DNA of 5,942 bases from an uncultured Clostridia bacterium (GTDB lineage Bacteria; Bacillota; Clostridia; Oscillospirales; CAG-272), in the NCBI GenBank assembly GCA_947306035.1, contig CAMZFG010000071.1:1-5942 (forward strand). Direction: 5' to 3'. The translations under genes and the position numbers were made by a program. The notes beneath the pieces are model-generated. The model was not told the DNA's origin and searched no databases. It worked only from the letters and a program-made list of their open reading frames with translations. Positions 1-5,942 of the stretch are shown here, in pieces; position 1 is the first letter of the stretch; the number at the start of each line of letters is the position of its first letter.

Positions 1-926
1 GCACGGTCGAAGACGGCATCCTTTTGCACGAGCCCACCGTGGCCGCCGTAGACGCGGACACCGACGAAGTGTTGGCGGCGGGCGAATCGGCGATCAAAAT
101 GGTGCAGGAATCTCCCGACCGTCTGCGCCTGTGTTGGCCCATCTGGGATCCCATTGTCAAATGCTCCGAGATCCTTGCCGCCATGCTGCGCATCTTTTTC
201 CGCCGTGCGCTCGGCCGCACGTTGCTGCGTCCGCAGGTCATGGTCTCCATTCCGTGCGATCTGACCGAGGCGCAGACCAACGCCGTGGAAGACGCGGTGT
301 TAGGCGCGGGCGCCTCGCGCGTACATCTGCTGGAAGCGCCGCTGTGCGCGGCTCTCGGCGTCGGTTTTGACTTTTCTTCGCCCGTGGGGCAAATGCTGAT
401 CCACATGGGCGCGTCGCGCACCGAGGTCGCCATGATCTTTCTCGGCGACATGGTGACGCACGTGACCGTGCAGACGGGCGGCAACCAACTCGACTCCGCC
501 ATTATCCGCTTCGTGCGCGACCGTCACCGCCTGTATATCGGCCGCCGCACCGCCGAACAGATCAAGATCCGCATCGGCAACCTTTCGCCGGACGAAGAAA
601 AAAAGACGCTCGACGTCAAAGGGCGCTCGATCGACGGCAACATCCCGCGCGTCATCACGCTTTCCTCGCGTGAGATGCTCGGCGCCGTTCGCGAACCGCT
701 CACCGCCATTCTCGACGCCATTCTCTCCATGGTCGAACAGACGGGCGAGGATATGAAAGCCGATATCGCCAAGGGCGGCATCGTGCTGACGGGCGGCGGC
801 GTGCCGAACGGCATGGATCAGTTCCTCGCCGACGTCATGGGCCTGCGCACCCGCGTAGCCCCCAACGCCGTGACCGCCGCGGCAGAGGGCGCGGCCGTCG
901 CATTGGGTCGGCTCGGCAAGAATTGA
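1..926 (+). CDS. MreB/Mbl-like bacterial actin homologue, 5' end missing
   Basis: The protein belongs to the MreB/Mbl family of actin-like cytoskeletal ATPases, which form membrane-bound filaments that guide cell-wall synthesis. The reading frame is open from base 3 (TVEDGILLHEPTVAAV), matching the MreB segment after the first phosphate loop, so the start and roughly 25 residues lie outside the window. A TTG at 24 is internal, not the start. Recognisable segments are PQVMVSIPCDLTEAQ (about 231-275), the second phosphate-loop region HMGASRTEVA (402-431), TGGNQLDSAII, IGRRTAEQIKIRIG and the adenosine motif GGIVLTGGG (774-800). Family length is about 330-345 residues; 307 codons are visible. Oddities: the usual DIGGGTTEVA reads HMGASRTEVA, and the catalytic Glu before Pro in the usual EEP reads EAP (Ala codon 336-338). 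It may bind nucleotide but hydrolyse it poorly. No mreC or mreD follows; the next gene is convergent. An orphan paralogue is the likeliest reading. Family assignment is firm; the exact subtype is not. Confidence 0.88.
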   Translation, partial: TVEDGILLHEPTVAAVDADTDEVLAAGESAIKMVQESPDRLRLCWPIWDPIVKCSEILAAMLRIFFRRALGRTLLRPQVMVSIPCDLTEAQTNAVEDAVLGAGASRVHLLEAPLCAALGVGFDFSSPVGQMLIHMGASRTEVAMIFLGDMVTHVTVQTGGNQLDSAIIRFVRDRHRLYIGRRTAEQIKIRIGNLSPDEEKKTLDVKGRSIDGNIPRVITLSSREMLGAVREPLTAILDAILSMVEQTGEDMKADIAKGGIVLTGGGVPNGMDQFLADVMGLRTRVAPNAVTAAAEGAAVALGRLGKN

Positions 927-1034
927 AAGAGAAGAAAAATAATTTTAGAAAATAATAGCGAAATATTTGGAAAATTTACATAGAAATATGGAAAAACGGT
1001 TTTGACAAGCAAACAAGCGTGCTTTTCCGTGCAA

Positions 1035-1062
1035 AAAAGCCCCCGCCGCGGCGGGGGCTTTT
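1035..1062. terminator. Bidirectional intrinsic terminator between mreB-like gene and htpG
   Basis: A near-perfect inverted repeat pairs AAAAGCCCCCGCC (1035-1047) with GGCGGGGGCTTTT (1050-1062), leaving only a tiny GC loop, so the last pairs probably open. On the minus strand it is followed by TTTTTT and lies about 22 bases after the htpG stop, which is ideal for ending htpG. On the plus strand the T run is TTTT then CGTTCGTTT, weaker but usable, and lies about 108 bases after the mreB-like stop. It probably insulates the two convergent genes. The preceding 927-1030 stretch is very AT-rich and holds no gene that I can support. Confidence 0.9.
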
Positions 1063-1084
1063 CGTTCGTTTCGGGTGCGGGTCG

Positions 1085-2935
1085 TCAGTCCGCCAACTCG
1101 GAGAGCAGACTGTAACTGTCGCCAAGGAACTTTTGCATCTCCTCGGCGCTGAAACGGCGGTGCGCCAGCACGGCCAACTGGTAGACGTGCGCCGCCAGTT
1201 TTTCGGCGCGCGGCCGGTCGGTCTCGATCATGCCGCCGATCTTGCCGATCAGGGGCGAGGCGGCGTTGAGGATCAGCGTGGCCTCGGGGGCAAACGGATC
1301 GCTCTCCTCGTCCTTGCCGGTGGAAAGGCGATACATTTTCATCATGTCTTCCATGCGGCGCCCCTCTTCGCTCACGTTCAGCACGGCGGGCACGCTGCCG
1401 TCCTTGAACGCGTCCGTTTTCACGGTCAGTTTGTCGTTGCCGGCGGCGGCCTTGAAGAGTTCGCACAGCGCCGCGTTCTCGGCCGTCTCTCCCTCGCCTT
1501 TCAGGGCGGAGACGTCCGCGTCGACCGACAGGCATTTCAGCCCCTCGCGGCGGGTCTCCAGCACGCCCGTGAACTGCGTTTCAAGCAGACTGTCAAACAG
1601 CACCACGTCGATGCCCTCGGCCTTGTAGAGTTCGATATACTGGGCCTGCAGGGCGGGGTCGGTGGCGTAATAGATCTTGTTTTCGTGTTTCTCTTTGGCC
1701 TTTTCCAGGTACTCGTCAACGGTCAGGCAGCGGCCGTCCGTCAGGCGCAGCAGCAGGGCCTCTTTGACCTTGTCGTAAAACTTTTCGTCCCGCATGGCGG
1801 CGTACTCGACGAAGGTCTTGATGTCGCCCCACACCTTCTCGTAGCGCTCGCGCTCGTTCTTGCAAAGGGAGCAGAGTTTGTCGGCCACCTTTTTGACGAT
1901 GTGCGCGCTGACCTTTGAAACGTAGGTGTTGGTCTGCAGGTAACTGCGCGACACGTTCAGCGGCAGGTCGGGGCAGTCCAGCACGCCCTTGAGCATCAGC
2001 AGATAGTCGGGAATGATCTCCTTGATGTCGTCTGCCACGAACACCTGGTTGTAGTAGAGTTTGATCTGCCCGTCGATCGGCTCGTAGTCGTTGGCGCGGC
2101 GGGGGAAGTAGAGAATGCCCTTGAAATTCAAGGGATAGTCCGCGTTGATATGGATCTGAAACAGCGGCTCGCGATAGTCGCGGAACACCTTTTGATAAAA
2201 GGCCCGGTACTCCTCGTCGGTGCAGTCGGCGGCGGGTTTCTGCCACAGCGGCGCCGTGTCGTTGACGGGCTTTTCCGGCGCGTCGTTTTTCTTTTCCTCG
2301 CCGTCGTCAAAGTAGATCTCCACGGGCATAAAGGCGCAGTATTTGTCTAGCATGCCGCGCAGTTTGCCCGCGTCGAGATAGGCCCGCTCGTCGTCGGTGA
2401 TGTGCAGCACTACCTCGGTGCCGCGGCCCTGCCGGTCGTCCTCTTCCATTTCATAGTCGCCGTCCGAGGTGCAGGTAAAATGCACGGCGGGCGCGCCCGT
2501 GTAGGAGCGGGTGAACACCTCTACGGTGTCGCTGACCATAAAAGCGGAGTAAAAGCCGAGGCCGAAGTGGCCGATAATGCCGCTTTTGGCCGCGTCGTCG
2601 CCGCTGCTCTCATACTTTTCGATAAAGTCGACCGCGCCGGAAAGGGCGATGGAGCAGATATACTTTTTGACCTCTTCGGCCGTCATGCCGATGCCGTTGT
2701 CCTCCACGGTGACGGTGCCGGCCGTCTTGTCGAGCCGCACGTCCACGCGAAAGGGCTTCTCGTCCGTCTCGGCCTCGTTCAAAGACTGCAGCCGCTTCAG
2801 TTTGGTCACCGCGTCCGTGGCGTTGGAAACGATCTCACGCAGAAAAATATCCTTTTCGGAATAGAGCCATTTTTTGATGACGGGAAAAATGTTCTCCGTG
2901 TTGACGGAGATCCCGCCTTTTTCTTTTTCGGGCAT
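1085..2935 (-). CDS. htpG: Molecular chaperone HtpG (bacterial Hsp90)
   Basis: HtpG is the cytosolic homodimeric Hsp90 chaperone, which uses ATP-driven opening and closing to remodel client proteins. The 616-residue protein has the family's usual length and all three domains. The N-terminal GHKL ATPase domain (about 1-215) shows FLREIVSNATDA with catalytic Glu34 and Asn38, VEDNGIGM with Asp79, the lid and glycine-rich GHFGLGFYSAF (122-132), and RGTEV (171-175). The middle domain (about 225-490) shows PLWQK, DEEYRAFYQ, LYFPRRA and PLNVSRSYLQ, whose Arg330 fits the ATP-contacting arginine. The C-terminal dimerisation domain follows, without the MEEVD tail of eukaryotic cytosolic Hsp90. I chose ATG at 2935 because AGGAGG lies 9 bases upstream; a TTG at 2941 is only 3 bases from that site. 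It follows the membrane-protein gene in the same direction with a 64-base gap. No CIRCE or CtsR heat-shock operator is visible there. Nothing suggests damage. Confidence 0.97.
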   Translation of the reverse strand: MPEKEKGGISVNTENIFPVIKKWLYSEKDIFLREIVSNATDAVTKLKRLQSLNEAETDEKPFRVDVRLDKTAGTVTVEDNGIGMTAEEVKKYICSIALSGAVDFIEKYESSGDDAAKSGIIGHFGLGFYSAFMVSDTVEVFTRSYTGAPAVHFTCTSDGDYEMEEDDRQGRGTEVVLHITDDERAYLDAGKLRGMLDKYCAFMPVEIYFDDGEEKKNDAPEKPVNDTAPLWQKPAADCTDEEYRAFYQKVFRDYREPLFQIHINADYPLNFKGILYFPRRANDYEPIDGQIKLYYNQVFVADDIKEIIPDYLLMLKGVLDCPDLPLNVSRSYLQTNTYVSKVSAHIVKKVADKLCSLCKNERERYEKVWGDIKTFVEYAAMRDEKFYDKVKEALLLRLTDGRCLTVDEYLEKAKEKHENKIYYATDPALQAQYIELYKAEGIDVVLFDSLLETQFTGVLETRREGLKCLSVDADVSALKGEGETAENAALCELFKAAAGNDKLTVKTDAFKDGSVPAVLNVSEEGRRMEDMMKMYRLSTGKDEESDPFAPEATLILNAASPLIGKIGGMIETDRPRAEKLAAHVYQLAVLAHRRFSAEEMQKFLGDSYSLLSELAD

Positions 2936-2942
2936 TGTCAAA

Positions 2943-2952
2943 ATCCTCCTTT
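2943..2952 (-). promoter_or_regulatory. Ribosome binding site of htpG
   Basis: The minus strand reads AAAGGAGGAT, an almost full complement to the 3' end of 16S rRNA, with AGGAGG at 2945-2950 and 9 bases to ATG at 2935. This spacing decides the start in favour of ATG over the in-frame TTG two codons upstream. Confidence 0.9.
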
Positions 2953-2965
2953 GGTTTCCGTTAAA

Positions 2966-2992
2966 AGCCCGCCGTCCGTGAGGCGGCGGGCT
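2966..2992 (-). terminator. GC-rich hairpin between membrane-protein gene and htpG
   Basis: AGCCCGCCG (2966-2974) pairs with CGGCGGGCT (2984-2992), a 9-base-pair perfect stem around a loop of about 9 bases. On the minus strand the stem is followed by TTTTAACGG, a short T run, and lies just after the TAA stop of the upstream gene (3000-3002). It therefore looks like that gene's terminator. On the plus strand the T run is longer (TTTTTTT, 2995-3001), but no plus-strand gene ends here. Only about 10 bases separate the hairpin's T run from the htpG ribosome binding site, so it may instead act as a partial terminator, processing site or 5' stabiliser within a shared transcript. Confidence 0.75.
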
Positions 2993-2999
2993 GATTTTT

Positions 3000-4955
3000 T
3001 TACAGTTCGCTGTCGTCGGCGACGGCCATGGGTTCTTCCGTCGTTTCCGCGTCGGTCTGTTCCGCGGTCTCTTCGACCGGGGGCGGCGCCGGTTCCGTCA
3101 CCGCGATCCGGTTCGGATCGATCGGGAAGGTGTGCGTCTCGTTGAAGATGCGGCACATCTGGTTAAAGCCGGCGAGAAGCCGCGCAAAAGCGATCAGCGG
3201 GCCGACCACGCACAGCACGCCGGGCACCATCCACAGCACGAAGAACTTGACCGTCACGGGGCATTCCTCGCCGTGATCGGCGGCGTAGGTGCGCCAGCGG
3301 CGTATCACGCTCGCATGCCACAGCAGTCCGAAAACGCCGAGCGTCAGAATGGAGAGGAACAGGTAGGGAATAAGGCCCCTCGTGCGCTTGCCGTCTTGGC
3401 GGCAGGCCACGTTGGTGCATTCCGCCATCAGTTCGACCAGATACAGCGGATAAATGCCGAACGTGACGATGGTGAGCAGCAGCGAGCGCCAGAAACTGCG
3501 GTTGGTGTGCATGCCCGTGCGATAGATCATGGGGAACAGCACTTTGGTCTGGTCTTCGGGCTGCGGTTTCGTGGTGAAGGTGCGGTGGAAGAAGCGGCCG
3601 ATGGCCAGAAATCCGCGGCGCACCATGCGGCCGAAATTGTGACGGCGCGAGGGCTGGTAGTCAACGCCTTCCTGCTCCGTCTCCACGGCGGCCACCCAGT
3701 CGGCGAACCGTTTGGAGAGCGTGCGGCCCGGCTGCGCGTCCTCGCGGGGCTTGATGAAAGCGTCTGCACGGTAATAACTGTAAATATCGGTGGGGCAGCC
3801 CTTCTTTTGCAGGCGGGATTTGAGCATATCGTCGAGCACGGTCAGGATCAGCGAGAACAGCGGCACGCCGATCAGCATGCCCGGAATGCCCATCAGGCCG
3901 CCCATCAGCGTCACCGACACCAGCACGCCGAGCGACGAAAGACCCGTGTGATCGCCGAGGATCATGGGCCCGAGCAGGTTGCCGTCAAATTGCTGGATAA
4001 CGACGATCAGAATGACAAAGACGAACGCTTTGGAGGGCGACACCAAAAAGATGATGGCCGCCGAGGGAATGGCGCCGATAAAGGGGCCGAAGAAAGGAAT
4101 GACGTTGGTCACGCCGATGATCACGGCGATCATGGTGGGGTAGGGGATGCGGAAAATGGTAAACACGATGGCGGCGATAAAGCCCACGATGACCGAGTCC
4201 ATCAGTTTGCCCACGATGAAACCGCCGAACTTGCTGTTGGCGGCGCCGAAGTAGTCGTACAGCACCCGCTCGTGCTTTTCCGAGAACAGGCCGCGGATCA
4301 CGCGCCGCGTGCCGGCGTACAGCCGGTCTTTGGAGAGCAGCACGTAGATCGAGACGAACAGACCGATCAGAATGTTTTTGAGCACGTTGAGCGCGCCGCT
4401 CGCGATCGCACCGATACTGCCGAGCAGCTGCAAGCCGTATTCGGTCATTTTGTTGACCAACCAGTTGAGAATGGTGTCCAGCGTCAGCACGTTGTCCTCG
4501 GTGCCCGGCAAACGAACGGGCAGGCCGTCGAACAGTCGGTTGATGGAGCCGATCAGTCGGTTGATATAGGAAGCGCCGTTGTTGCGCAAGTCCTCAATGC
4601 TGTCCGCGATACGCGGAATGACCAGCGCCACGATGCCGCCGATGACCAGCGTCAGCACCAGATACGTCATCAGCATCGAGAGGGCACGGTTGGCCAGTTT
4701 ACGCTTGAGGCGGTAGAACACGCGCACCTCGAAAAAGCGCAGGATGGGGTTGGCAATATAGGCGATGGCAAAACCGATGATGATGGGGGCCAGCACCCGG
4801 ATCAGCGTTTTGATCGGCTGCAGCAGATCGGAAAGATTGGCCACGATCAGTACGATCAGAATACCGGAGAGCACCATGATCAGCGCCCGCTGTTGGTTAT
4901 GGTTCGGGGTCTCCGGCTCGTCCTGACGCGGTTCGCGCAGATCTTTGTCGTCCAT
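3000..4955 (-). CDS. AI-2E family transporter-like membrane protein fused to a DUF4234-like domain
   Basis: Residues about 22-380 form an AI-2E family (PerM/YdiK/YhhT-like) membrane domain. Its hallmarks are paired N-terminal membrane segments (24-45, 50-70), a segment at 93-114, a soluble stretch at 115-180, GVTNVIPFFGPFIGAIP (281-297), and a C-terminal block (about 321-372) with QQFDGNLLGPMILG and the GIPGMLIGVPL stretch. The family is named after the AI-2 exporter TqsA, but substrates of most members are unknown; other members are linked to sodium/proton antiport. A cytoplasmic basic linker (about 375-480) leads to a second membrane unit, NRSFWRSLLLTIVTFGIYPLY (485-505), GLIPYLFLSILTLGVFGLLW (527-546) and FFVLWMVPGVLCVVGPLIAF (571-590), resembling DUF4234. 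An acidic, Glu/Thr/Pro-rich tail ends the protein. At 651 residues it is well above the usual 330-400. ATG at 4955 has AAAGGAG upstream. The frame is unbroken through both parts, so fusion is seen, not inferred. The AI-2E call is firm; DUF4234 is likely; function is unknown. Confidence 0.9.
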   Translation of the reverse strand: MDDKDLREPRQDEPETPNHNQQRALIMVLSGILIVLIVANLSDLLQPIKTLIRVLAPIIIGFAIAYIANPILRFFEVRVFYRLKRKLANRALSMLMTYLVLTLVIGGIVALVIPRIADSIEDLRNNGASYINRLIGSINRLFDGLPVRLPGTEDNVLTLDTILNWLVNKMTEYGLQLLGSIGAIASGALNVLKNILIGLFVSIYVLLSKDRLYAGTRRVIRGLFSEKHERVLYDYFGAANSKFGGFIVGKLMDSVIVGFIAAIVFTIFRIPYPTMIAVIIGVTNVIPFFGPFIGAIPSAAIIFLVSPSKAFVFVILIVVIQQFDGNLLGPMILGDHTGLSSLGVLVSVTLMGGLMGIPGMLIGVPLFSLILTVLDDMLKSRLQKKGCPTDIYSYYRADAFIKPREDAQPGRTLSKRFADWVAAVETEQEGVDYQPSRRHNFGRMVRRGFLAIGRFFHRTFTTKPQPEDQTKVLFPMIYRTGMHTNRSFWRSLLLTIVTFGIYPLYLVELMAECTNVACRQDGKRTRGLIPYLFLSILTLGVFGLLWHASVIRRWRTYAADHGEECPVTVKFFVLWMVPGVLCVVGPLIAFARLLAGFNQMCRIFNETHTFPIDPNRIAVTEPAPPPVEETAEQTDAETTEEPMAVADDSEL

Positions 4956-4961
4956 GATGTT

Positions 4962-4968
4962 CTCCTTT
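4962..4968 (-). promoter_or_regulatory. Ribosome binding site of the AI-2E/DUF4234 gene
   Basis: The minus strand reads GAAAGGAGAACATC then ATG. AAAGGAG at 4962-4968 lies 6 bases before the ATG at 4955, which supports that start. Confidence 0.85.
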
Positions 4969-4988
4969 CTTCAAGTGTGGTAAAAGTC

Positions 4989-5017
4989 ATTATATACCCA
5001 AATATACAAATAGTCAA
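4989..5017 (-). promoter_or_regulatory. Strong sigma-A-type promoter for the AI-2E/DUF4234 gene (and possibly htpG)
   Basis: On the minus strand TTGACT (5012-5017) and a perfect TATAAT (4989-4994) are separated by exactly 17 bases. Sequence upstream of the -35 box (about 5018-5040) is AT-rich, like an UP element. The start point is expected near 4982, giving a leader of about 27 bases with the ribosome binding site in it. It is the only clear minus-strand promoter in the window and could also serve htpG by read-through. Confidence 0.88.
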
Positions 5018-5040
5018 GTAAAATCGAAAAATATTTACGG

Positions 5041-5069
5041 TTGAAAAAATAAGAAAAATGTGATACAAT
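5041..5069 (+). promoter_or_regulatory. Sigma-A-type promoter of ispE with extended -10
   Basis: TTGAAA (5041-5046) and TACAAT (5064-5069) are separated by 17 bases, and TG at 5061-5062 gives an extended -10 (TGaTACAAT). The start point is expected near 5076, so the leader is only about 22 bases and contains the purine-rich AAAGGGGG ribosome binding site (5083-5090), 7 bases before the ATG. The -35 boxes of this and the opposing promoter lie 23 bases apart, back to back. Confidence 0.85.
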
Positions 5070-5097
5070 GGGTTAGAAAAAGAAAGGGGGCGCCCGT

Positions 5098-5942
5098 ATG
5101 GTCGTCGAAAAAGCGTATGCCAAGATCAATTACTGCCTGAACGTGTCGAAAAAACGGCCGGACGGCTATCACGATCTCACCACCGTCATGCAGACCGTCT
5201 CGCTTTCTGACGTCGTCACGCTCACGCCCCGCGAAGACGGCCGCCTCTGCCTTGAGACCGACATGGGGGGCGACCCCGAAAAGAACCTCGCCCTGCGCGC
5301 CGTCCGCGCCTACTTCGCCGGCGCGCCGACAAAGGGCTATACCGTCGCTTTGGAAAAACATATCCCCGTGGCGGCGGGTCTCGGCGGGGGCAGCGCGGAC
5401 GCCGCCGCCGTGCTGCGTGCCCTGAATAAAATCGAAAAACGCTATACGTCCGCCGCACTCGCGTCCGTGGCCCTTTCGCTCGGCGCCGACGTGCCGTTTT
5501 GCCTTTTCGGCGGCACGTGCCTGTGCCGCGGCGTCGGCGAGATCATGACGCCGCTTGAGAGCCGCGCCGCGCCCGTGTTCGTCGTGGCCGCCGCGGGAGA
5601 GGGCGTTTCCACCCCCGCCGCTTTTGCCGCGCTCGACGCGGCGCGTGACGGCAAAACCGACGAAAAAACAGCCCCGTCCGGGCTTGTATCCGCTTTGGAG
5701 CGGGGCGACCTTTTGTGGCTCTGCCGCGAACTCACAAACGATTTCGAGCCGGTCATCCTGCCCCTGCGCCCCGCCGCCGCGGCCCTGAAACAAACGCTGC
5801 TCGAGGCCGGCGCGTGCGCCGCCCTGATGAGCGGCAGCGGCCCCGCCGTGTTCGGCGTGTTTGAAAACACCGAGACAGCCGAAACGGCCGCAAAACGCGT
5901 CACGTCACGGGGGCAATTCGCCGCCGTCGCCGCGCCCGTCGG
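5098..5942 (+). CDS. ispE: 4-diphosphocytidyl-2-C-methyl-D-erythritol kinase, 3' end missing
   Basis: IspE phosphorylates the 2-hydroxyl of CDP-methylerythritol with ATP, the fourth step of the cytosolic MEP pathway to isopentenyl and dimethylallyl diphosphate. It is a GHMP-family kinase. Visible motifs are AKINYCLNV with catalytic Lys9, RPDGYHDL (19-26), the glycine-rich ATP loop IPVAAGLGGGSADAA (89-103), LGADVPF with catalytic Asp131, GTCLCRGVGE, and the C-terminal GHMP motif MSGSGPAVFGVF (244-255). ATG at 5098 has AAAGGGGG 7 bases upstream and a promoter just before it. The frame is open to the edge for 281 codons without a stop; the family is usually about 280-300 residues, so only a short tail is missing. 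All expected catalytic residues are present. It is divergent from the membrane-protein gene, and what follows it cannot be seen. A homoserine or mevalonate kinase is unlikely given the RPDGYH and LGADVPF signatures. Confidence 0.96.
   Translation, partial: MVVEKAYAKINYCLNVSKKRPDGYHDLTTVMQTVSLSDVVTLTPREDGRLCLETDMGGDPEKNLALRAVRAYFAGAPTKGYTVALEKHIPVAAGLGGGSADAAAVLRALNKIEKRYTSAALASVALSLGADVPFCLFGGTCLCRGVGEIMTPLESRAAPVFVVAAAGEGVSTPAAFAALDAARDGKTDEKTAPSGLVSALERGDLLWLCRELTNDFEPVILPLRPAAAALKQTLLEAGACAALMSGSGPAVFGVFENTETAETAAKRVTSRGQFAAVAAPV

Noticed and set aside
24..26. TTG as the start codon of the MreB-like gene
   Set aside because: The frame continues upstream to the window edge with residues that match MreB, and no ribosome binding site precedes the TTG.
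1002..1030. Promoter on the plus strand based on TTGACA at 1002-1007
   Set aside because: At 16-18 bases downstream there is no -10-like hexamer, and the terminator follows at once with no gene to serve.
1019..1918. 299-codon open frame on the plus strand, opposite htpG
   Set aside because: It reads through the terminator and the htpG coding region, shows no recognisable domain, and is fully explained as an antisense shadow.
2939..2941. TTG as the start codon of htpG
   Set aside because: It is only 3 bases from the AGGAGG site, too close; the ATG at 2933-2935 has 9-base spacing.
2402..3145. 247-codon open frame on the plus strand over the htpG start and the intergenic hairpin
   Set aside because: No domain is recognisable, and it overlaps the htpG N-terminal coding region, its ribosome binding site and the neighbouring gene's end.
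3132..5021. 629-codon open frame on the plus strand, opposite the membrane-protein gene
   Set aside because: It is a shadow caused by the GC-rich third positions of the real gene. Its product is very rich in His, Asp, Gln and Arg with no family signature, and it would run across the promoter region of the true gene.
5035..5793. 252-codon open frame on the minus strand, opposite ispE
   Set aside because: The opposite strand encodes IspE with all its motifs. The minus frame gives a low-complexity Gly/Arg/Ala-rich product.

Overview
The window looks like ordinary chromosome from a GC-rich member of the Firmicutes, most likely class Clostridia. The genes are GC-rich, with mostly G or C at third codon positions. 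The non-coding gaps are strikingly AT-rich, with sigma-A-type promoters (TTGACT-17-TATAAT and TTGAAA-17-TACAAT) and AGGAGG-type ribosome binding sites. The HtpG N-terminus (ISVNTENIFPVIKKWLYSEKDIF) resembles the version I associate with Clostridia. No mobile element, CRISPR array, tRNA or rRNA is visible.

Layout: (1) 1-926, + strand: the 3' part of an MreB/Mbl-like actin homologue, cut by the left edge, with substitutions at two normally conserved catalytic positions. (2) 927-1084: an AT-rich gap ending in a strong hairpin that can serve as terminator for both converging genes. (3) 1085-2935, - strand: a complete Hsp90 chaperone, htpG. (4) 2936-2999: a short gap with a GC-rich hairpin and the htpG ribosome binding site. 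(5) 3000-4955, - strand: a 651-residue membrane protein, an AI-2E family transporter-like domain fused to a C-terminal DUF4234-like membrane domain. (6) 4956-5097: a divergent control region with one clear promoter on each strand. (7) 5098-5942, + strand: ispE, running off the right edge probably only a few codons before its end.

The transporter gene and htpG lie in the same direction 64 bases apart and may share the strong promoter at 4989-5017, with the hairpin between them reducing or processing the read-through message. ispE is transcribed away from them from its own promoter and supplies the kinase step of the non-mevalonate (MEP) isoprenoid pathway. The genes do not form an obvious functional pathway together. 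The most noteworthy items are the MreB-like protein with altered active-site residues, the AI-2E/DUF4234 fusion and the hairpin placed directly before the htpG ribosome binding site. I see no convincing new multi-gene system.
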